In this document: in pieces, positions 1-9,664 of the stretch
How positions within the stretch are numbered: the first letter of the stretch is position 1
How the letters are laid out: every line of letters begins with the position of its first letter
DNA from: Pseudomonadota bacterium
GTDB taxonomy: Bacteria > Pseudomonadota > Gammaproteobacteria > Burkholderiales > SHXO01
DNA: 14,300 bases
Direction of reading: 5' to 3'
Assembly: GCA_023430065.1 (NCBI GenBank)
Contig: JAEZCG010000165.1
Span: 1 to 14,300 of the forward strand
The notes under the pieces: generated by a model
What the model was told of the DNA's origin: nothing
The model's database searches: none
Seen by the model: the letters and a program-made list of their open reading frames with translations, nothing else
Position numbers and translations under genes: made by a program

Positions 1-174
1 CGCGATCATCGCGACAACGTGATCGAGGCCGAGGATCGGGTGCAGGAAGCCGGATACGAGGCCGCCGCCGATATCGCCCTGCGCCACGTGGGCGAATGCC
101 AGGCGCGGCATGAGGGCCAGCAGGAGCATCGAAACAGGCAGGATGGCCGATAGCGGCCGCGCGTCGGAGGTCAT
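1..174 (-). CDS. HupE/UreJ family metal permease, N-terminal part (cut by window edge)
   Basis: Partial gene; only the first 58 codons are inside the window and the frame is open to the edge. The product starts with a hydrophobic signal sequence (about residues 8-28) ending in LAFA, followed directly by a histidine, then GDIGGGLVSGFLHPILGLDH. The HPxxGxDH motif at residues 45-52 with a mature N-terminal His is typical of HupE/UreJ proteins, small inner-membrane permeases linked to nickel or cobalt uptake for hydrogenase or urease. The ATG at 172-174 is chosen because it puts the signal peptide at the N-terminus; a GAAGAG stretch about 10 bases upstream is a weak ribosome site. It lies 45 bp downstream of the PAP2 phosphatase gene on the same strand, so co-transcription is possible. 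No hydrogenase or urease gene is visible, so the metal is not determined. The family call is confident, the substrate is inferred. Confidence 0.85.
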   Translation of the reverse strand, partial: MTSDARPLSAILPVSMLLLALMPRLAFAHVAQGDIGGGLVSGFLHPILGLDHVVAMIA

Positions 175-219
175 CGAGGGGCTCTTCGGGCTCGTGATCA
201 GGGAAACGGGCGGAGCATT

Positions 220-966
220 CTAGCCCAGTCGGCGCTTGCGCAGGCTGCGCGAGCCGGCAGGACTCTCCAGCCGCATCACGTGGACCAGCGCCCACCACGC
301 GATCGCCCAGAACGCACCGGCGGCCCAGCCGGCCAGGACGTCGCTCGGCCAATGCACGCCCAGATAGACGCGGCTGATGCCGACCAGGCCGGTGAGCGCG
401 AGAGCGAGGCACAGCGCGAACAGCTTCGAGCGCCGATCCGCACTCGCCTGGGCGAGCAGGGCGCCGAGGGTCAGGTACACGAACGCCGAGCCCATCGCGT
501 GCCCACTGGGAAAGCTTGCCGTCGAGATGAAGATGTCGGGCGGGATCAGCTCGGGACGCGGCCGGTCGAAGGACAGCTTCAGGAGCCGCGTCGCCAGCGC
601 GCCCGTGCCGGTGGCAGCGAGGACGAGCAGCGCAGACCGGTGGCGCCCGGCAAGTAGCAGGAAGGCGGACACTGCGAGCACCAGGAGGGTCAGGACTCCC
701 GGACTGCCCAACGCCGTGATGTCGCGGGCGAACTGCTCCAGCCATCGCGGTCCGAAGGGATCGGCCGGATCGCCGGCCGTGCGCAGCGCGAGGAGGATGG
801 CGACGTCTAAGGCATGCGTCTCGCCTTCGACGACGTTCTCGGCGACCTCGATGAAGACCCACAGTGCGGAAGCCGCCGCGCACACGATGGCGAGGAATCG
901 AAGCTCCAGCCATCTCGGTCGCGCGCGCGCCGCCTCCGCGACCCGGCTGTGCTCGGCGTGTCGCAT
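220..966 (-). CDS. PAP2-family membrane phosphatase
   Basis: A 248-residue integral membrane protein with the three-part phosphatase signature of the PAP2 superfamily: KLSFDRPRP at 130-138, PSGHA at 153-157 and SRVYLGVHWPSD at 198-209. By family knowledge H156 would be the proton donor/acceptor, H205 the nucleophile and D209 its partner. Hydrophobic stretches near 22-42, 90-106, 111-128, 159-173, 182-198 and 212-229 fit about six membrane helices with the active site on the periplasmic face. Likely substrates are lipid phosphates or diphosphates such as undecaprenyl pyrophosphate or phosphatidic acid; the sequence does not decide which. The basic C-terminus (SRSLRKRR) is probably cytoplasmic. 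The ATG at 964-966 gives a normal family length. It follows the chemoreceptor gene on the same strand after a 148-bp gap and precedes the permease gene by 45 bp. Confidence 0.92.
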   Translation of the reverse strand: MRHAEHSRVAEAARARPRWLELRFLAIVCAAASALWVFIEVAENVVEGETHALDVAILLALRTAGDPADPFGPRWLEQFARDITALGSPGVLTLLVLAVSAFLLLAGRHRSALLVLAATGTGALATRLLKLSFDRPRPELIPPDIFISTASFPSGHAMGSAFVYLTLGALLAQASADRRSKLFALCLALALTGLVGISRVYLGVHWPSDVLAGWAAGAFWAIAWWALVHVMRLESPAGSRSLRKRRLG

Positions 967-1114
967 CGCCCGGCAGTCCTGTGCGTGGTCTTCGCGTGCC
1001 TGCGTGAGCAGCGCATGCAGCCGCTGCGGATCGATCGGTTACGTCCCAACATACCAAATGCCCAGGACTAGTGCATGCCCCGATCGGGATGCCACTGGGG
1101 TGGCCGATCGGCGT

Positions 1115-2761
1115 TCAGCACTGGAACCGACGCATCGCACCGCGCAATTCCCCGGCAACCTGCTGCAATGCCTGGGCGTCGGCATGCGTCGATGCGCTGG
1201 CCGCATCGCTGCTTTCGGACAGACGCGCGATGCGCTCGATGCGGGAAGCGATGTCATTGCTCGCATTGCTCTGCTCTCTCACGGACACCGCGATGTCCTC
1301 GGTCACCGCGACGATCTGCTGGGTGTTGCTGGTAATCGCCCGCATCGCCTTGCCCGCCTCGTCCACGCGCTCCACGCCTTCCCGCACCAACTGGCTGCCT
1401 GACTGCATGCTGTTCACCGCCGCCTCGGTGTCGCGTTGGATCGAATCGATCATGTGGCTGATCTCGGTGGTGGCATTGCCCGAGCGCTCGGCGAGCTTGC
1501 GCACCTCGTCCGCCACCACGGCGAAGCCGCGCCCCTGCTCGCCGGCGCGTGCCGCCTCGATCGCGGCGTTCAGCGCCAGCAGGTTGGTCTGGTCGGCGAT
1601 GTCCTTGATGACCTTGACGATCGTGGTAATCTCTCCGGAGCGTTGACCGAGCGATTCGATCGTGGCGGAGGCGCGCATTACCGTTTCGGTCAGCCGATTC
1701 ATGTGTGCCGCGACTTCCTGCATCTGGGTCTCGCCACGCATCGACAGCTCACCCGCACCGCGCGCAGCGGTGGCGGCTTCCACGGTCTTGTCGGCAATCT
1801 GCGCGACGCTGCCGGACAGTTCCTCGACCGCCACCGCGGCGTTCGACGCGTCTTCAGCCTGGCGCGCGGCGGCTGCCCGCACATCGCCGGTGCGCGTGCT
1901 CAGTTCCGCACCGGCCGCGTCGACCCGCAGCGCGCAGGCGTTGACCTCCTGCATGCTCGCGCGCATACCCTGCAGCAGCGCGTTGAACGAACGGCCGATC
2001 TGAGCGACCTCGTCGTCACCCGCCACCCGCACCTCGCGCGCCAGATTGCCGTCCGCGCGGATGTCCTGCATCACCACGCCCAGCTCGCGCAGCGCATGCA
2101 CCGGGCGCATGATGCTGCGGGCGAGGAAGGCCATGATCGTACCGACCACGAGGAGTATCACCGCCAGCCACAGCGCGGTCCTGCGCACCGACTGCCAGAA
2201 CGTCGTTTCCACGTCGTCGAGGTACAGGCCGGTACCGATGACCCAGCCCCACGGTTCGAACAGGCTCACGTAGGAGATCTTGGCGATCGGCTCGTTCGAG
2301 CCGCCGCGCGGCCAGATGTAGTCCACGAAGCCGCTGCCATGCGCGCGTACGATGCGCACCATGTCCTGGTAGACCTTCTTCCCCGACGGGTCGGTGATGT
2401 CGGACTTGTCCTGCCCCTCGAACTCCGGCCGCATCGGATGGGCCACCACCACGTGGTCCAGATCGTTGATCCAGAAGTACTCGTTGCCGTCGTAGCGCAG
2501 GGCGCGCACGGCCGCCTTGGCCTGTTCCTTGGCGTCGGGTCCGCTCAGACGTCCCTGCTCGGACAGCGCGTGATAGTGCGCCAGCAGGGCATGCGCCGAT
2601 TCGGTCAGGCTGCGCACTTTCTCCGCTCGATCTTTGAGCATGACCTCGCGCTTGTCCTGCAGGCTCATGCCGAGGAGAAGGAGCAGGCTCATCCCTCCGA
2701 TGGCGAGTATGAGGATGAGGCGGTTACGGATGCTGAGTGCGGCGAGGAATTTCGATATCAC
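1115..2761 (-). CDS. Methyl-accepting chemotaxis protein, single-Cache type
   Basis: A 548-residue chemoreceptor. Residues 13-33 form the first membrane helix. Residues about 38-188 form a periplasmic single-Cache (sCache_2) sensor with motifs [20 protein letters not shown] (91-110) and [18 protein letters not shown] (168-185). The second membrane helix is at 195-213, HAMP at about 214-268, and a long helical signalling domain follows to about 520. The hairpin tip (386-427) carries the invariant [20 protein letters not shown] and is where CheA/CheW bind. The C-terminus ends without an NWETF-type CheR/CheB tether. The reading frame stays open upstream to 2995, but those codons look non-coding. 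GTG at 2759-2761 is preferred because GGAG lies 7 bases upstream and it places the first membrane helix at the N-terminus. sCache_2 receptors often bind small organic acids; the ligand here is unknown. A sigma-28-like promoter lies just upstream. Confidence 0.95.
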   Translation of the reverse strand: MISKFLAALSIRNRLILILAIGGMSLLLLLGMSLQDKREVMLKDRAEKVRSLTESAHALLAHYHALSEQGRLSGPDAKEQAKAAVRALRYDGNEYFWINDLDHVVVAHPMRPEFEGQDKSDITDPSGKKVYQDMVRIVRAHGSGFVDYIWPRGGSNEPIAKISYVSLFEPWGWVIGTGLYLDDVETTFWQSVRRTALWLAVILLVVGTIMAFLARSIMRPVHALRELGVVMQDIRADGNLAREVRVAGDDEVAQIGRSFNALLQGMRASMQEVNACALRVDAAGAELSTRTGDVRAAAARQAEDASNAAVAVEELSGSVAQIADKTVEAATAARGAGELSMRGETQMQEVAAHMNRLTETVMRASATIESLGQRSGEITTIVKVIKDIADQTNLLALNAAIEAARAGEQGRGFAVVADEVRKLAERSGNATTEISHMIDSIQRDTEAAVNSMQSGSQLVREGVERVDEAGKAMRAITSNTQQIVAVTEDIAVSVREQSNASNDIASRIERIARLSESSDAASASTHADAQALQQVAGELRGAMRRFQC

Positions 2762-2768
2762 GAGAGAA

Positions 2769-2772
2769 CTCC
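2769..2772 (-). promoter_or_regulatory. Shine-Dalgarno deciding the GTG start of the chemoreceptor
   Basis: On the minus strand GGAG is followed by seven bases and then GTG-ATA-TCG-AAA. There is no ATG in the same frame between this point and the first membrane helix, and the only ATG starts upstream lie 56 or more codons away in sequence with no protein-like character. Confidence 0.7.
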
Positions 2773-2792
2773 GAAGCGGCGTGAACGAGTTG

Positions 2793-2819
2793 TTTACGGA
2801 GGCATCGCGCCGGAATTTA
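2793..2819 (-). promoter_or_regulatory. Candidate sigma-28 (FliA) promoter of the chemoreceptor gene
   Basis: On the minus strand TAAA (2816-2819) is followed by exactly 15 bases and TCCGTAAA (2793-2800). The enterobacterial FliA consensus is TAAAGTTT-N11-GCCGATAA, so the -35 core matches 4 of 4, the spacing is exact, and the -10 matches 5 of 8 positions. Transcription would start near 2786, giving a leader of about 25 bases that contains the GGAG ribosome site. Flagellar sigma factor control of chemoreceptors is common in proteobacteria. Matches are imperfect and no expression data are available. Confidence 0.45.
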
Positions 2820-2833
2820 GTGCGCCCATGCGT

Positions 2834-2847
2834 CCGGGGATCCCCGG
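2834..2847. repeat. 14-bp perfect palindrome in the divergent promoter region
   Basis: CCGGGGATCCCCGG reads identically on both strands. It lies between the divergent chemoreceptor and hybrid kinase genes, just upstream of the sigma-28-like promoter. Chance is possible in GC-rich DNA. Confidence 0.4.
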
Positions 2848-2874
2848 GAAGGATGTCTGGTACGCTGCGCCGGT

Positions 2875-2903
2875 GATTGCAGCGGCGAGCAATTGCTGCA
2901 ATC
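2875..2903. promoter_or_regulatory. Perfect 9-bp inverted repeat, candidate operator
   Basis: GATTGCAGC (2875-2883) and GCTGCAATC (2895-2903) are exact reverse complements separated by 11 bases, with the inner palindrome AGCAATTGCT overlapping the right arm. The site is midway between the divergent chemoreceptor (start 2761) and hybrid kinase (start 3021), where a dimeric regulator could act on either gene. No gene ends nearby, so it is unlikely to be a terminator. The binding protein is unknown. Confidence 0.45.
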
Positions 2904-3020
2904 CGGCCTGTACGGAAGGGCCCATTCATGCCACATTCCACGATCGAGCGGGTTGCGCGCCCGGTTTCCCGGGGGGCGAGGGGTTGGGATGTCAATGTCT
3001 CTCCATGAGGAATTGCCCGA

Positions 3021-5221
<2,201 letters not shown>

Positions 5222-5225
<4 letters not shown>

Positions 5226-5449
5226 TCGCGTCTGCGCGCCTGGGAGGTGGCCGGGCGATTCGACTCGGTGCGTGTTCCGGACGCCTGTTCTCGCCGCCTG
5301 TCGATGTGCGGTCGATCGGTCTTCGTGGTCTGCGGGGTCACCTGGTCGCCGGTGTGTCCGCCTGGATCCGGACCCATGGCGTGACCGGAGGCAGCGGTCA
5401 TGAGCATCGACAGCGCCGAGGCGATCGCGAGGAAGGTGGTTGTGTGCAT
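5222..5449 (-). CDS. Small putative exported protein, unknown function
   Basis: A 75-residue candidate. Residues 1-24 look like a signal peptide (hydrophobic core LAIASALSMLMTAA, cleavage after GHA), leaving a mature part of about 51 residues that is polar and rich in Thr, Arg, Asp and Gln, with no recognised domain. Codons are G/C-rich at third positions as in neighbouring genes. Its TAG stop shares the four bases CTAG (5222-5225) with the stop of the convergent hybrid kinase. There is no clear Shine-Dalgarno before the ATG, which weakens the call. The protein is too short and low-complexity to assign a family, and it could be a spurious frame. Confidence 0.5.
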
Positions 5450-5480
5450 GAGGGTCTACCGTCAATGGTGTTTACCGCCT

Positions 5481-5496
5481 CATTGCATGCGCAATG
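5481..5496. promoter_or_regulatory. Inverted repeat upstream of the small exported protein
   Basis: CATTGC and GCAATG are perfect 6-bp arms around a 4-bp centre ATGC. The site is about 30 bases upstream of the minus-strand ATG at 5449, a position suited to an operator. No regulator is identified. Confidence 0.3.
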
Positions 5497-5543
5497 CCCG
5501 CAGTTTGCAGGGTCCGAAAAAGCGAACGCGCTGACGCTAGAAG

Positions 5544-5560
5544 CGAATCATCACGATTCG
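5544..5560. promoter_or_regulatory. Inverted repeat upstream of the PAS kinase
   Basis: CGAATC (5544-5549) and GATTCG (5555-5560) are perfect arms with a 5-bp centre ATCAC. It lies about 140 bases upstream of the kinase ATG in the 248-bp divergent gap. It could be an operator; there is no direct support. Confidence 0.3.
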
Positions 5561-5697
5561 GCCGCGGTAGACCGCCTCGACGTTGTTGCGCACCCCGGAT
5601 GGGGGAAACCCTGATGCCGGCCGGCACCGTGCGGTCGCTAAAGGGGTAACGCCCGGTCCGCCGCGCAATCGCAGTATCCGGCCCCGAGGAGCGGCTC

Positions 5698-7470
5698 ATG
5701 ACTGCCCCCGATACTTACTTGCTTGCGATCGCATTCTGCCTCGTGCTTGCCCTGGCCGCACTCGCGCTCTGCCTGCGCGCAGCGGCCGGATCGCGCCTGC
5801 GCACCGACCCGGCGTCGGCTGCGGCGAGCTGGTCGAGCGGCCAGTCTGCGTCCCCCCCGCATTCCTCCAGCCTGGGGCAGCTGCGCGTGGAAGAGGCGTA
5901 CGCGATCCTCGACGCCGTGTTCGACAACATCCCCGTCGTGGTCTCGGTCAAGGACGAGGACGGCCGTATCCTGCTCATCAATGCAGCGGGCACCGAGCTG
6001 CATGGCAAGCCCGCCTCGCATTTCCTGGGCAAGACGGACCGGGATCTGTTCTCCGCGGAGCAGGCGGCGGCGATCGAGGCGGAGGACCGCGTCGTGCGTG
6101 AGTCGGGCGAGACGCTTACCTCCGAGAGCGAGTTCGTGACCGCGTCGGGCGATCGGCTGCGGGTGCTCAAGCGCAAGCGTGCCGTGCAGCTACCCGGCGA
6201 CCGCAGCGCGCTGATGGTCGTGCTGCACGACATCTCGCCTCTGGTGAAGGCGCGGGAGGAGGCCGAGTACAGCCGGAAATTCCTCGACGAGATTCTCGAC
6301 CTCGCGCCCCAGCCGCTGTTCGTCAAGGACGAGCAGCACCGCTGGGTGGTGGTGAACAAGGCGTTCTGCGAGCAGATCGGCCACCCGAAGGAGGAGCTGC
6401 TCGGTTGGACGGACGCCGACCGGGCACCGGCGCAATGGGCAGTGGAGGCATTCCGCTCGGATGACGAGGCACTGCGCACCTCGGGAATCGTCCAGTGGGA
6501 GGACAACACGCTCGGTCTGAACGGCTGCGATCGCTGGATCATGCGCAGGAAGCAGCAGGCGATGATCAACGGCGAACGCTTCGTGGTGGGCATGAACAGC
6601 GATATCACGGATCTCAAGACGGCACAGGAGGAGTTGCGCCGCCATCGTGATCACCTGCAGGAGCTGGTCGAACTGCGCACCGCGGAACTGCGCGAGGTGG
6701 CGCAACGCGCCGAAGCCGCCAATCGTGCGAAATCCGAGTTCCTCGCGAACATGTCGCACGAGCTGCGCACCCCGATGCACGCGGTGTTGTCATTCGCGCA
6801 GCTTGCGGCCGACAAGCTCGAATGCCCGCCGATCTCGCTGGAGAAGCTGCAGTCCTACATGGCCAGGATCGATGCGAGCGGGGAGCGCATGCTGGCGCTC
6901 ATCGACGACCTCCTGGATCTGGCGAAAGCAGAGGCCGGTCGGCTGGACTACGCCATGAAGCCGATCGACCTGGCGGCGCTGGCACGCACCGTGGCGCTCG
7001 AATTGCAGGCCATGACGATGACACGCGACGTCTCGCTCGAGGTCGCCTTGCCGGCAGAGGCCTGTGTGGTCCACGGCGATCCCAAGCGTCTCGCACAGGT
7101 CGTGCGCAATCTGCTCTCGAATGCGATCAAGTACACGCCGCAGGGTGGGCGCGTCCAGGTCCGCCTGCACGCCGCGCCGGGATCGCCGGGCCGCACCCGC
7201 TTCGTCGTGGACGATTCCGGTGTCGGCATCCCGCCGGCCGAGCTGACGAGCATCTTCGACAAGTTCGAGCAGAGTTCACGCACCCGCAATGGCGCGGGGG
7301 GAACCGGGCTGGGGCTCGCCATCGCGCGCGAGATCGTCACCGCGCACGGTGGGACGATCTGGGCCGAGCAGCGCGAGGAGGGTGGGGCACGCGTCTGCTT
7401 CGAACTGCCGCCTTTGGCGGCAGCGAGGGAAGCCGCCAGTAAGTGCGCTCAGGAAGCGCTCGGTGCGTGA
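5698..7470 (+). CDS. Sensor histidine kinase, TM-PAS-PAS-HisKA-HATPase, no receiver
   Basis: A 590-residue kinase with one N-terminal membrane helix (about 7-28), a Ser/Ala-rich linker, PAS 1 (about 66-182, with VVVSVKDEDGRILLINAAG), PAS 2 (about 193-305) and a helical linker (about 305-345). HisKA carries the acceptor H354 in SHELRTPMHAVLSF. The ATP domain has N475 (NLLSNAIKYTP), DSGVGI at 506-511 and GGTGLGL at 534-540. All catalytic boxes are intact. It ends at 590 without a receiver, unlike the other three kinases here, and its kinase core is a different subfamily (HELRTP rather than HELRNP). GAGGAG six bases upstream of the ATG fixes the start. With no periplasmic loop, the PAS domains must sense cytoplasmic or membrane-associated signals. 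No partner response regulator gene is adjacent. Confidence 0.95.
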   Translation: MTAPDTYLLAIAFCLVLALAALALCLRAAAGSRLRTDPASAAASWSSGQSASPPHSSSLGQLRVEEAYAILDAVFDNIPVVVSVKDEDGRILLINAAGTELHGKPASHFLGKTDRDLFSAEQAAAIEAEDRVVRESGETLTSESEFVTASGDRLRVLKRKRAVQLPGDRSALMVVLHDISPLVKAREEAEYSRKFLDEILDLAPQPLFVKDEQHRWVVVNKAFCEQIGHPKEELLGWTDADRAPAQWAVEAFRSDDEALRTSGIVQWEDNTLGLNGCDRWIMRRKQQAMINGERFVVGMNSDITDLKTAQEELRRHRDHLQELVELRTAELREVAQRAEAANRAKSEFLANMSHELRTPMHAVLSFAQLAADKLECPPISLEKLQSYMARIDASGERMLALIDDLLDLAKAEAGRLDYAMKPIDLAALARTVALELQAMTMTRDVSLEVALPAEACVVHGDPKRLAQVVRNLLSNAIKYTPQGGRVQVRLHAAPGSPGRTRFVVDDSGVGIPPAELTSIFDKFEQSSRTRNGAGGTGLGLAIAREIVTAHGGTIWAEQREEGGARVCFELPPLAAAREAASKCAQEALGA

Positions 7471-7479
7471 AGGGTCCCG

Positions 7480-7495
7480 GCACCGCGCCCGGTGC
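7480..7495. terminator. Possible stem-loop between convergent genes
   Basis: GCACCG and CGGTGC form a perfect 6-bp stem with loop CGCC, ten bases after the stop of the PAS kinase and between it and the convergent PepSY-like gene. It has no T-tract, so a factor-independent terminator is doubtful. Confidence 0.25.
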
Positions 7496-7536
7496 GCGGC
7501 GCGGCCGGCTTTCCTCAGGCGGTCGAGCGCGGGTCC

Positions 7537-7803
7537 TTACATGCCTTCCTTCTCGAACTCGAGCACGGTGCCGTCCTCGGCCACGTCGAATTCGTACTGT
7601 GCGCCCTCATTGGTCACCTTGAGCTCGTACTTCATCCGGCCGTCCTCCTCTTCCCGTTCCGCCGACTGGATCGTCGCCTGCGGAAACTGCTTCTTCACGG
7701 CATCGGACACCGCTTGCGGAAGCTGATCCGGCTGGACCTGCTCTCCGGCAATCGCAATGCTGCTGGCAAGGGCGAGAACGGCTGCAACGATGGCTTCGCG
7801 CAT
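7537..7803 (-). CDS. Small exported PepSY-like protein
   Basis: An 88-residue protein with a signal peptide (about 1-19, cleaved at AIA|GE). The mature part fits a single PepSY-like domain: an N-terminal helix LPQAVSDAVKKQFPQATI followed by strands KYELKVTNEGAQYEFDVAED and the terminal VLEFEKEGM. PepSY-like periplasmic proteins are small modules with poorly known roles, sometimes inhibitory. The frame is open upstream to 7941, but AGGAGG at 7810-7815, six bases before the ATG at 7803, fixes this start and puts the signal peptide at the N-terminus. It lies 106 bp downstream of the LOV kinase on the same strand; its own strong ribosome site allows translation from a shared or separate transcript. 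No catalytic motif is visible. Confidence 0.85.
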   Translation of the reverse strand: MREAIVAAVLALASSIAIAGEQVQPDQLPQAVSDAVKKQFPQATIQSAEREEEDGRMKYELKVTNEGAQYEFDVAEDGTVLEFEKEGM

Positions 7804-7881
7804 GGCATACCTCCTACGAGAATGAAAGAAATCACCGCCTACTTCGGAAAGACCGAGGAATGGGTTTCGGGTTCTCCTTCG

Positions 7882-7903
7882 GATCTGGGAGAATTTCCCG
7901 ATC
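7882..7903. repeat. 22-bp imperfect dyad just after the LOV kinase
   Basis: The dyad runs from GATC (7882-7885) to GATC (7900-7903), with GGGA pairing to TCCC inside and one mismatch. It sits 7 bases past the LOV kinase stop on the minus strand. It might form a hairpin in the transcript, but has no T-tract. Confidence 0.25.
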
Positions 7904-7909
7904 TGCGGC

Positions 7910-9520
7910 TCAGCTGACTCCGGTCGCACCGTCCAGCACACGTCGTACCTTCCGGATCAGTTCGAGACGCGTGTAGGGTTTTCCGATCATCGGGAAATCA
8001 TCGTCCGTTGTGTGGTCCAGTACGCCGTCTGCGTATCCCGTAGTGAGCAGAATCTTCACTGACGGGTTGGTCCGCTGCACCAATCGGGCGAGGCGTACAC
8101 CGTTCATGCCGCCCGGCATGATGACGTCGGAGAACACCAGGCGGATCGTACGATCGGCAGATAGCAGACGCAGGGCCTCGTGGCCGTTGGAGGCGACCGC
8201 CACCCGGTAACCGGCGTCCTGGAGCATGAGCCTGGCCATCTCGGCGACGTCGGATCGATCGTCGACGACCAGAATGTGCTCGCTGCCGCCGCGTTCGAGC
8301 ACGGTGTCGTGTCCCGGCTGCTCATCGCGTGCGACATTGTCGCGCGACTCGGGGAAGTACAGCTTCACGGTGGTGCCGTGTCCCGCTTCGCTGTAGATCC
8401 GGGCGGTGCCGCCGCTCTGCTTGGCGAATCCGTACACCATCGACAAGCCGAGTCCGGTTCCCTTGCCTTCCTCCTTCGTGGTGAAGAACGGCTCCATCAC
8501 GCGCGGCAGAATGGAGGCCGGGATGCCGGTGCCGTTGTCGGATATCGCGATGACCACGTAGCGCCCGGCCAGCAGACCCTCGAATGTCTTCTCATCCTCG
8601 AGGTCCACCTCGATCGACTCCGTCCGAATCACCACCTTCCCGCCATCGGGCATCGCGTCTCGCGCATTCATCACGATGTTCATGATGGCCATTTGCGCCT
8701 GGGCGCGATCCAGGCGCGCCAGCAGCCCGTCGTCGCCCAACGCGTAATCGATCTCCACCTGTTCGCTTACCGAGCGCCGCAGGAGTTGCTCGGTCTCCCG
8801 CAGCAGCGCGTTGACGCTGAGCACGCGGCCCTCGAGCTTCTGTTTCCTGGAGAACGCGAGCAGTTGCTGCGTCAGGGTGCGCGCGCGGGTAGTTGCCTGG
8901 TGCATCGTGGCAATCATGTGCAGGCTGCGTGGAGTGACGACGTCCGTATCCCGCTTGAGCAGTTCGAGCGCGTTCATCATCACCTGCAGCAGGTTGTTGA
9001 AGTCATGCGCGATGCCACCGGTGAGCTGTCCCACCGCCTCCATGCGCTGAGCATGGCGCAGTGCCGCCTCGGCGTCGCGCCGCCGCGATACGTCCAGCTG
9101 CGAAGCGAAGAAGTAGGCGAGCCGGCCGTCGGTGTCCAGGACCGGGGAGATGAACAGCGCGTTCCAGAACGACGCCCCGTCGCGTCGATAGTTCAGAATC
9201 TCGACGGTGACCTGCTCGCCCCGCGAGATTGCGTCCCGGATCTCTTGCACGGTGCCCCGATCGGTGTCGGGTCCTTGCAGGAATCGGCAGTTGCGTCCCA
9301 TGACCTCCTCGAGCGCATAGCCGGTCATTCGCAGGAATGCCTGGTTGGCGAATACCACCGGGTTGTCCCGCCGATGCGGATCGGTGAGCAACATCGGCAT
9401 GCGTGTGGTCTCGATGGCCGCGAAGAAGATGTCGAGGTTGTGCGGGCCATCGGGCACCTCGATGCGCGGCGCCACCGCCGGCGGGCGATTCGTGCCCATC
9501 AGTCCATCGTCGAATTGCAT
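7910..9520 (-). CDS. LOV-domain hybrid histidine kinase (likely blue-light sensor)
   Basis: A soluble 536-residue protein with order LOV (about 28-145), HisKA (about 150-225), HATPase (about 230-392) and REC (about 414-530). The LOV core has the photoactive signature GRNCRFLQG at 75-83, with C78 the expected flavin-adduct cysteine. The FMN-contact positions N110 (ILNYRRDG), N120 (FWN) and Q141 (FASQLDVS) are all present. The kinase acceptor is H172 (GGIAHDFNNLLQ); N285, DNGTGI (328-333) and GKGTGLGL (352-359) complete the ATP site. The receiver has D420/D421, phospho-acceptor D465, T493/T494 and K514. The same LOV-kinase-receiver order is known from Pseudomonas syringae and Xanthomonas light sensors. 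There are no membrane segments. The ATG at 9520 has only a weak ribosome site; the ATG at residue 8 is an alternative. It is divergent from the aldose dehydrogenase gene. Confidence 0.96.
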   Translation of the reverse strand: MQFDDGLMGTNRPPAVAPRIEVPDGPHNLDIFFAAIETTRMPMLLTDPHRRDNPVVFANQAFLRMTGYALEEVMGRNCRFLQGPDTDRGTVQEIRDAISRGEQVTVEILNYRRDGASFWNALFISPVLDTDGRLAYFFASQLDVSRRRDAEAALRHAQRMEAVGQLTGGIAHDFNNLLQVMMNALELLKRDTDVVTPRSLHMIATMHQATTRARTLTQQLLAFSRKQKLEGRVLSVNALLRETEQLLRRSVSEQVEIDYALGDDGLLARLDRAQAQMAIMNIVMNARDAMPDGGKVVIRTESIEVDLEDEKTFEGLLAGRYVVIAISDNGTGIPASILPRVMEPFFTTKEEGKGTGLGLSMVYGFAKQSGGTARIYSEAGHGTTVKLYFPESRDNVARDEQPGHDTVLERGGSEHILVVDDRSDVAEMARLMLQDAGYRVAVASNGHEALRLLSADRTIRLVFSDVIMPGGMNGVRLARLVQRTNPSVKILLTTGYADGVLDHTTDDDFPMIGKPYTRLELIRKVRRVLDGATGVS

Positions 9521-9545
9521 AGGCTGGGGGTCGCATCTATATGAT

Positions 9546-9566
9546 ATGACGTGATTAAGAGGTCAT
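9546..9566. promoter_or_regulatory. Short inverted repeat in the LOV kinase / dehydrogenase divergent region
   Basis: ATGAC (9546-9550) and GTCAT (9562-9566) flank an AT-richer 11-bp centre, 26 bases upstream of the LOV kinase start. The surrounding AT-rich patch (ATATGATATGAC and GATTAAGA) stands out from the GC-rich background and is a likely promoter area. The exact elements are not clear. Confidence 0.3.
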
Positions 9567-9664
9567 TTGCAACCTGCGTGCCGCGCCCGAGTCGAAGACC
9601 GGGGCGTGGCACTTGCTGACCGCGCTCGACAGTGCCCGTCTGACAACATATGGATACGAGACCG

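Noticed and set aside
1073-1093. Hairpin around CCCGATCGGG downstream of the chemoreceptor as a terminator
   Set aside because: The outer stem needs a bulge and there is no T-tract on either strand.
2762-2995. Upstream extension of the chemoreceptor to an ATG at 2995
   Set aside because: It would place 78 non-hydrophobic residues before the first membrane helix and run through the promoter and dyads; the GTG with GGAG at 7 bases is better.
5591-5697. c-di-GMP, fluoride or TPP riboswitch before the PAS kinase
   Set aside because: Short look-alikes (GGGAAACC, CTGATG) occur, but the remaining conserved elements and their order are missing.
9626-9655. Sigma-70 promoter TCGACA-N17-TATGGA before the aldose dehydrogenase
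   Set aside because: The -10 matches only three of six bases and the start site would fall on the ATG, leaving no room for a ribosome site.
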